DNA of 40,005 bases from GCA-003244245 sp049673305 (GTDB lineage: Bacteria > Actinomycetota > Actinomycetes > Mycobacteriales > Pseudonocardiaceae): contig JBATXM010000278.1 of the NCBI GenBank assembly GCA_049673305.1, positions 1 through 40,005 of the forward strand, read 5' to 3'. Positions 34,250 through 40,005 of the stretch are shown piece after piece (positions within the stretch are counted from its first letter, which is position 1; each line of letters begins with the position of its first letter). Both the position numbers and the translations under genes were made by a program. The notes beneath the pieces are model-generated. The model did not search any database. It was not told the origin of the DNA and worked only from the letters and a program-made list of their open reading frames with translations.

Positions 34250-34815
34250 ATGCTGACCGACACCGAGCTCAACGAGATCGCCGGCTCCGCTCGCCACTCC
34301 CTGTTCCGCCTGGAAACGTTGGACTGCTCTGACGTCCCGATTGATGGTTCCGACATGTCCGTCTATCTGGCCGGTGGGGATCAGCCCCCCACCTGGAGAA
34401 GCTAGCCTGGCAGGAACACCTGCGGGCCGAGCGGGCCGCCGGGATCTGGCGGCACCGGGTGCACCTCATCGACACCATTCACGGCCTCAATGACTACCTG
34501 CGCTACTCGTGCGAGTGGGGATACACCGCGACCACCGCCGCCGGGGAGGACGTCCGCATCCTCGATCTGCCGAGCGGCCGCCGCCCCCGTGAGCTGACCG
34601 AGATCGACCACGACTTCTGGCTGATCGACAGCGAGCGGGTGGTGCGCATGCACTACGCCACCGACGCGACGTTCGTGGGCGGCGAGCTGATGCCCGCCGA
34701 CACCGTCCCGTCCTATCGGGCGGCCCGCGAGGCCGCCTGGACCAGAGCCGACGAGTTCACCTCGTGGTGGGCGGCGCATCCCGAATACCATCGGGCACAC
34801 CATCACGTCTCCTGA
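34250..34815 (+). pseudogene. DUF6879-family gene (copy 2), one-base frameshift
   Basis: Starts at ATG 34250 with AGGAG upstream and reads LFRLETLDCSDVPIDGSD. At a six-C run (34385-34390) the frame shifts; the second frame reads HLEKLAWQEHLRAERAAG, later NDYLRYSCEWGYTATTAAG and DFWLIDSERVVRMHYATD. The total length is 566 bases against 567 for copy A, so exactly one base is missing, and adding a C restores 188 residues. It is clearly a real gene with one lost base, either in the organism or in the read. Confidence 0.8.
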
Positions 34816-34829
34816 ACCGAGAGGACCGC

Positions 34830-35567
34830 TTGAGCCGCCCCGCGCGCCGACCCGACGAGTTGTCCACCACCCTGCACCGGCTGCGATCAGCCGCTGACCT
34901 GTCCGGCATGGAGGCAGCGCGACGCGCGGGGTACTCCCAACCCAAGATCTCCCGCTTCGAGACCGCCCGGCAGGTACCGACCACCGAGGAGATTCACATC
35001 CTGTGCCAGGTGTACGGCGCCTCACCCGAGGTGCGGGAACGGCTGCTGGAGCTCGCCGCCGACCTCACTGCCGGTACCGTCCGTGCTCGAGCCGTACTCT
35101 CCCACGGGGTCCGGCACTTTCAGCAGCGCATTGGCCGGATCGAGCAGGCCTCCGAGCTGATCCGCAGCTTCACTCCCACCATCGTGGAGGGGCTGCTGCA
35201 GACCCCGGACTACGTGCGCGCCATGGGCTCCCGCAGGCTGGCCGGTGAGGCTCTGGAGTCCTTCGTCGCCTCCCGCGCCGACCGGCAGCGGATCCTGGAC
35301 ACCGACCGCCAGTTCCAAAAGATCATCACCGAGGGAGCGCTGCGCTGGCACGTCGGCTCCCCGCAGATCATGGCCGCCCAGCTGGAGCACCTCATCGAGG
35401 CCAGTTACCGGCCCAACCTGCGCCTGGGGGTGATCCCCTGGACCACGCCGGTGCACTCACCCGCGCTGCACTGCTTCACCATCTTCGACGACCGGGCGGT
35501 ATTCGTCGGCGACCCAGCCCGTGCAGTGCTGGCCCGGCTCGCCGGCGAATACCGCAACCTGGCATGA
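34830..35567 (+). CDS. XRE-family regulator with DUF5753 (copy 2)
   Basis: A 245-residue protein starting at TTG 34830 with GAGAGGA upstream. The helix-turn-helix reads LSGMEAARRAGYSQPKISRF, then ETARQVPTTEEIHILCQVYG. DUF5753 follows (RIGRIEQASELIRSFTPTIV, EGLLQTPDYVRAM, LRLGVIPWTTPVHS). The upstream ATG at 34764 lies inside the DUF6879 gene and is unlikely. It is intact while its DUF6879 partner is frameshifted. Confidence 0.9.
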   Translation: MSRPARRPDELSTTLHRLRSAADLSGMEAARRAGYSQPKISRFETARQVPTTEEIHILCQVYGASPEVRERLLELAADLTAGTVRARAVLSHGVRHFQQRIGRIEQASELIRSFTPTIVEGLLQTPDYVRAMGSRRLAGEALESFVASRADRQRILDTDRQFQKIITEGALRWHVGSPQIMAAQLEHLIEASYRPNLRLGVIPWTTPVHSPALHCFTIFDDRAVFVGDPARAVLARLAGEYRNLA

Positions 35568-35596
35568 CGAGGACTGACCAAGCAGGAGGTGCCAGC

Positions 35597-36153
35597 GTGA
35601 CACAACTGGACTTGTCCCAGCTCAAGCAGGTACTCGACACCACCACCCAGGACCTGTTCCGGTGGGAGACCCTCCCGGCCTACGAGGTGGCCTCCGACGG
35701 ATCGGACTACCGCCGCTACCTCGACGGGGCCGACGCGCCCACCCCCGAACGCAAGCAGCCCTGGCTGGACACCCTGCGCGAATGGGCCGAGCACGCCGCC
35801 GGGTACGGATCATCCACGACCCCATCACCGACTACGAGCGGTACGCCTGCGAATGGGGTTACGCACTCAACTCCCAGGCCGGGGAGATCATCCGGGTTAT
35901 CGACCTCGCCCAGACCCAGCTTCCCCCGCAACTCACCCGCATCGCGGGGGATTTCTGGCTCATCGACGGCCGCGAGGCCGTCGCCATGCACTACCAGCCC
36001 GACGGCCAGTTCCGCGCCGCTGAGCTCCTCGGCCCACAGCACGTTGCCGAGCACCGTACGGCAGCGGAGGTCGCGTGGGAGTTGGGCGAGGACTTCACCA
36101 CCTGGTGGAACGACCACCCACAGCACCACCGCTCGGCGCACCGAGTGGCCTGA
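35597..36153 (+). pseudogene. DUF6879-family gene (copy B), 10-base deletion
   Basis: Nearly identical to copy A and starting with the same GTG and leader. The length is 557 bases, exactly ten fewer than copy A. The missing piece is one unit of an imperfect ten-base tandem pair (ACCGAGCAGG next to GCCGAGCACG in copy A, 32931-32950) at the position following GAATGG. This shifts the frame. The downstream frame still reads ITDYERYACEWGYALNSQAG, then DFWLIDGREAVAMHYQPDG. A slipped-strand deletion is the likely cause. Confidence 0.85.
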
Positions 36154-36170
36154 CGCGAGAACACGACAGC

Positions 36171-36440
36171 TTGACCGAAAGCCACACCTCAGCCGACAGC
36201 CCGGCCGCCCTGAACTCGCGGCGATCCGCCGACGCTTCCGACAAGATGCCGGGCTATCCAGCATCGAAGCCGCGCGGCAGGCGGGGCTGTCCCAGCCAAC
36301 CGTGTCCCGGCTGGAAACCGGGCACCCGCCGAGGTCCACGCCGCGCTGCAAGCCACCACCCTGGACCTGCAGGAAAGCACCACCTCTGCCCGGATCCTGC
36401 TCCAGCGGCCACGGGAGATGCGCCGAACGCATTGGGAGTG
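36171..36440 (+). pseudogene. Truncated XRE regulator remnant (copy B)
   Basis: Starting at TTG 36171 the DNA matches the start of the copy A regulator (SSIEAARQAGLSQPTVSR can be read), but the reading frame is broken. A deletion removes the segment between GAAACCGGG and CCGAGGTCC, and similarity stops near 36440. It is a dead fragment of the third XRE gene. Confidence 0.7.
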
Positions 36441-37360
36441 CAGCGGTTTTACAGCCCGAACGCACTGTGTCACTGACCTGGGGACAAGCGCTCGGTGTGT
36501 GCTCTGTCGGCACACATCCGGCACAGAGATCTGACGTAGGTCCTAATACATCTCCAACAAGATCGTTAGCACCAGCGCTCTGGCATGGTTGCTGGGGGCC
36601 GACGTCGGGGCTCTCTGGCTTCATCGAAGACCGCAGGTGTAGCTGAGGTTCGCACCGCTGAGGTCTGCGTCCTCGACTCCGATGACACCGGCACGCTCGT
36701 CACCGCGAGCGTCCTCGCACCCGGGTACTCGACACGACGTCAGACTGGTGTACCGCAAGTGACACGGTCAGGTGACCGCAAGCGCCGCGCACAGCAAACC
36801 CATGGAGTGGCAACGCAGAATGAGTGTCATTCGCAAGCGTGCTGAGGTCATCATCCGGTTGTTGCCCAGATCCCGGGGGATGTACTCCGAGAGGCACCAG
36901 GCCCGGGTAGTGACGACTTATGCTCGTTTTCAAGCTCCGCGCGGCGACGTACGGGAGCAGTCGCAGGGCACACTACTGCTGGTCCCAGTTGGTAACCGGC
37001 CTAACCCGGACCGTGGTGAACAGACATGAACGAGACGAGAACTGAGACGAGCCCCCAAGTCTCACACTGGCTAGCGGGGTGCCTTTCACTAGGTTATGAG
37101 CAGAAGACCCCGGCCGCACCATATACCAGAGGTCACTAGACAATACACAGTTATCACCCGAACGGGTGATGGATCTCTCGATGGGTATCAGCCCGGTGAC
37201 GTGCGGTTCTCTAATCACAAGCTATCGGCATGCGTTTACCATGTTAGTCACCGCCAGTGCTCGGTCGGCCACAGGTGATCAACAGTGTTAGAATAGATTC
37301 AGGTAGTACTACTCAAGGAAGTAACGGCATCGTTCCATACGAACGGTGAGGGAGTGTTAA
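36441..37360. other. Long non-coding or degraded region
   Basis: About 920 bases between the decayed XRE remnant and the NTPase gene. GC content falls towards the right. Only short frames without motifs were found. TAGAAT at 37289-37294 is a possible -10 box for the NTPase. It could contain an old integration boundary, but no attachment site or tRNA was recognised. Confidence 0.4.
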
Positions 37361-39553
37361 ATGGAGCGTTCGACTAGTGACGACGCCATGTTCGAGGTTG
37401 CGCTGACGGACGCGCTATCCGCTTCGGAGAGTATCCACGCTATGCGCACTGTGCAGCTGGAGCAGGCGGAGGTTGCCGATCAACTGCGGGCTCGGAAGAA
37501 CGATGTGTGGGTGGCGGTTGCAGCTGAGTTGGCTGCTTCGAGCGAAATCGAGGAGCGCGAGCGCTCTGCGATCGGTCAGCTTAATAGTTTCCAGAGATCG
37601 AGGTCTCGGTGGATCTTAAATGTGTTTGGACTTCTCGCCATCGTTACCTTTATTGTCGGCGATGCACTCTTGGGTAGCAGTAAAAATGATGCAAACAGTC
37701 AAAGTCCCCCTCAGACTGTTACGTCTACGTCTGCGAATTTTGGGACTACTCTTGTCGTCATTGCTTTAATCGGATTTCTCCTGTGGCTCGTGGCTCTGCT
37801 AAGAAGGACCGTCTATGGGTGGCGGCTCCGTTCTAGTCTAAAACCGGACTTGCTCGCGGCGCAGTTGGCAGCGGCCCGGGATACCTTGGCGCTGGCTTTG
37901 GTAGACAAGGGGATAATGCCGGAGATTCGGAAGGTGGTTAACGATTGTCTTCGCACCTCATACAGTCGAAAATTGGTCTATCTCTCTGCGCAAGGTCTGC
38001 GTGAAACGAGTGATCGCCGCTATGCAGTTCCCACACCTGCTAGCCAGCGACTTGCCAGTCTGCTGGAGCAGCGCAGCGGCGGAACAATCGGAGTCACCGG
38101 ACCTCGGGGTGTGGGCAAGACGACGCTGATTAGATCCTTATGCCCGAGGGACTCATTCACCAATACCGAGAGGGGTTCCCTGCTGTCAATCATGGTCTCA
38201 GCTCCAGTGCAATACGATGCGAGGGAATTCCTCCTGTACTTGTTTGGCACACTTTGCCGAACAGCGTTAGGGGCTGAGGTGGGCCAGCCTGTTCCGGTAC
38301 CTTCGACATGGGCACGTGTTCTCGGATTAGATCGGAATTCTCCCGGGGTACGGCGGCAGACACCGAGGTCTAATGCTAGCAAGCCAAGTGATGACGAATC
38401 TACGAGATCACAGGTGTCTACAGAAGAGGCCATGGTAAGGCTTCGGATAGAAGCCGATGATAGGCTTAAGGATATCGAATGGCAGCAAACCTACTCGACC
38501 GGATGGTCCGGCTCGCTTAAGCTGGCAGGCGGTATCGGAGCGGCCGAGGCGTCCAAGGCCAGTGGTAGTGCGCTGACCCGGTGTCAGCGCACCTACCCAC
38601 AGATCGTCGATGACTTACGGACATTTCTAAGTCATGCTTCCGCAAGCGGCCGGGTGTTTATTGGAATTGACGAACTCGACAAGATTGAATCTGCGGGTAC
38701 CGCGCAGGCGTTCCTCAACGATCTGAAGGCACTTTTTGGCGTCGATCGTTGCTTTTTCTTAATTTCGGTTTCAGAGGAGGAACTCGGAGGCTTCCAGCGT
38801 CGCACACTCGGATTTCGAAACGTTTTTGACAGCTCGTTTGATGATATCCTTCGCGTCCCATATCTTACCGTAGCGGACTCCATGCAGCTACTTGAACGGA
38901 GAATTATTGGGCTTCCCTCTCTATTTTCCCTGTTATGTCATTGTCTTTCCGGAGGGCTTCCCCGCGATCTGATTCGGGTTGCTCGGAACATTGTTGAACT
39001 TGACACTAAAATGCTAACTAGTACAGACATTAGTAGTGTATGCGTCGCGCTTGTGCAGCAGGAACTTGCCGCGAACGCGGAGGCGGTAGCGATTGTTGGG
39101 CGGATTGACCGGTTACATCCGGACAGGAGCCCAATATTGCTTTGGGTCAACCAATTGGCAGAATTATCTGGTCATGACCTGCTAGATCATTGCCGCACGT
39201 TTCTCACTGGTAGCCGGATTCTTGGTGGAGCAGAGGATACGTCGACCGAAATGGCAGTGGCACGTGCTCGCAGTGGCGCTCTGATGCTGGAAATGTTGAC
39301 CCTGGCGTATTACTGCGCTACCGTCGTGGACTTCTTTACGGGTAAGTGTGGCGATGACGCTCTCGAAGAGCTTAGCGCTCAAGAAGGTAGCAGTATCGTG
39401 GACCGGCTTGCTAAAGTCCGCCAAGCACTAGCTGTGCACCCAGCAGTTGCATGGAACGCCATCTCCTCGTTCCGGACTAATTACAGGCTCGACCATCTGC
39501 CCTATCCCGACATCCCTGCCGCTTTGCCTCCCACGATATCACCTGATAATTGA
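37361..39553 (+). CDS. Membrane P-loop NTPase (KAP/STAND-like), lower GC
   Basis: A 730-residue protein with GAGGGAG before the ATG. Two membrane helices lie near residues 84-104 (WILNVFGLLAIVTFIVGDAL) and 127-147 (TTLVVIALIGFLLWLVALL). Walker A is GPRGVGKTT (K253) and Walker B is VFIGIDELDKIE (D437, E438). SGGLPRDLIRVARN resembles the late motif of KAP-type NTPases. The membrane-anchored NTPase layout is seen in KAP ATPases and some antiphage systems. Codon third positions are markedly less GC-rich than elsewhere in the window, a sign of recent transfer. No partner gene is visible within the window. Confidence 0.6.
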   Translation: MERSTSDDAMFEVALTDALSASESIHAMRTVQLEQAEVADQLRARKNDVWVAVAAELAASSEIEERERSAIGQLNSFQRSRSRWILNVFGLLAIVTFIVGDALLGSSKNDANSQSPPQTVTSTSANFGTTLVVIALIGFLLWLVALLRRTVYGWRLRSSLKPDLLAAQLAAARDTLALALVDKGIMPEIRKVVNDCLRTSYSRKLVYLSAQGLRETSDRRYAVPTPASQRLASLLEQRSGGTIGVTGPRGVGKTTLIRSLCPRDSFTNTERGSLLSIMVSAPVQYDAREFLLYLFGTLCRTALGAEVGQPVPVPSTWARVLGLDRNSPGVRRQTPRSNASKPSDDESTRSQVSTEEAMVRLRIEADDRLKDIEWQQTYSTGWSGSLKLAGGIGAAEASKASGSALTRCQRTYPQIVDDLRTFLSHASASGRVFIGIDELDKIESAGTAQAFLNDLKALFGVDRCFFLISVSEEELGGFQRRTLGFRNVFDSSFDDILRVPYLTVADSMQLLERRIIGLPSLFSLLCHCLSGGLPRDLIRVARNIVELDTKMLTSTDISSVCVALVQQELAANAEAVAIVGRIDRLHPDRSPILLWVNQLAELSGHDLLDHCRTFLTGSRILGGAEDTSTEMAVARARSGALMLEMLTLAYYCATVVDFFTGKCGDDALEELSAQEGSSIVDRLAKVRQALAVHPAVAWNAISSFRTNYRLDHLPYPDIPAALPPTISPDN

Positions 39554-40005
39554 AGGTACATCCGGCGCAACTTGGCCATATCGCGCGGGCCTTGCGGCGA
39601 GCAGAAGACCGTGGTGGTGTCAGCGATCACCACATTCCCCACCCTGCCGCTCAGTTGGGCGGATCCCGAGGGCCACCTCCGCGACCGTCCCAGTCGGCAC
39701 GACACCCGCGCCCACATCCCCGGTCCTTCGCTGTCGCGGTCGCTCTTAATATGCGCCGGGCACGTGAGCCCCGGTCCACAGTTAATCGTTGGGGATGCCG
39801 CAGTCAAGGATATATCGGTCGCCCGGCAGTGATCTGCCCCGCGTTTTTCGGACAATCGAATTGTGTGCTTCTTACACTGAGGGTTATTCACGAGCCCCGA
39901 TAAATGAGTCGTCCACGGCGCGCCTACTTGGACGACGGTCCGTTTCTCGGAAGAATTGGGTTTCCACACTCAATTCGAAGAAACGGACCGTCGAGAATGT
40001 ACCAT
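39554..40005. other. Right end, no clear gene
   Basis: A minus-strand frame (39502-39969) contains VVIADTTTVFCSPQGPRDMA but matches nothing I recognise and overlaps the NTPase end. The right edge holds a large hairpin (see next). A gene could begin at the ATG at 39904 and run off the window, but this cannot be judged. Confidence 0.3.
39933..39993. repeat. Long imperfect hairpin at the window edge
   Basis: Arms CGACGGTCCGTTTCT (39933-39947) and its exact complement (39979-39993), with an inner GAATTG/CAATTC stem (39953-39958 with 39971-39976). About 61 bases overall. No T-run follows. It may be a mobile-element end or a regulatory structure. Confidence 0.6.

Larger units (their letters stand above)
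35578..36440 (+). repeat. Segmental duplicate of 32724 onward
   Basis: The DNA from CCAAGCAGGAGG (35578) matches that from 32724 through the DUF6879 gene and into the regulator, with a few substitutions, the 10-base deletion and internal deletions. It is a direct repeat of the DUF6879-XRE module. The junction at 32724 also explains the missing stop of the gene at 32388. Confidence 0.8.

Noticed and set aside
35564..36646. A long plus-strand frame across DUF6879 copy B and beyond.
   Set aside because: It arises from the ten-base deletion; after the break it is Thr/Ser/Pro-rich out-of-frame sequence.
1..40005. CRISPR arrays, tRNA or rRNA genes.
   Set aside because: No regularly spaced repeats or cloverleaf-like sequence were seen; absence is by eye only.

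Overview
The window is high-GC DNA with many GTG and TTG starts, 4-base start/stop overlaps, XRE/DUF5753-DUF397 regulator pairs, a WhiB-like remnant and dense small toxin-antitoxin pairs. This points to a filamentous actinobacterium, probably Pseudonocardiaceae or a close relative. The genus assignment is inference. No rRNA, tRNA or CRISPR array was seen.

Layout. 0-5.9 kb is an accessory region. It holds an XRE regulator followed by tiny Cys-containing proteins, a frameshifted WhiB-like gene on the other strand, a PD-(D/E)XK-like protein, a small membrane protein, about 900 bases without a clear gene, and a toxin-antitoxin pair. 6.0-14.1 kb is a tightly packed operon matching the conserved nitrilase / nitrogen-starvation cluster (MSMEG_0565-0572 families, also called Nit1C and linked in other bacteria to cyanide or nitrile nitrogen use). 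It contains a flavin oxidoreductase, an amidohydrolase, an MSMEG_0572-type protein, a radical SAM enzyme, a GNAT-AIR synthase fusion, two tandem nitrilases and a glycosyltransferase. The second nitrilase has Asp in place of both the catalytic Cys and the catalytic Glu. 14.2-17.2 kb carries small regulatory and TA modules, including a MazF/PemK-like toxin with an early stop codon. 17.3-25.5 kb is an iron-acquisition locus: a beta-propeller lipoprotein, a Tat-exported DyP peroxidase (EfeB type), a ferric ABC transporter (binding protein, permease, ATPase) and a convergent ferric-reductase/ferredoxin fusion. An IdeR/DtxR-like box lies upstream. 25.8-28.9 kb holds a YCII protein, a small partner protein and a CHAT-TPR-WD40 gene broken by one stop and two frameshifts. 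29.0-32.1 kb holds guaA, overlapped by a PIMT-like methyltransferase that follows a short acidic Asp-Gly-rich gene. That pair looks like an aspartimide-type RiPP locus, with the precursor gene frameshifted. 32.4-36.4 kb is a three-fold DUF6879-XRE array in successive stages of decay. 37.4-39.6 kb carries a membrane P-loop NTPase in lower-GC DNA, probably acquired horizontally.

The nitrilase and iron operons and guaA are intact. At least seven accessory genes are broken, several at homopolymer runs. The clustering in accessory DNA favours real decay. Sequencing indels cannot be excluded from the sequence alone.
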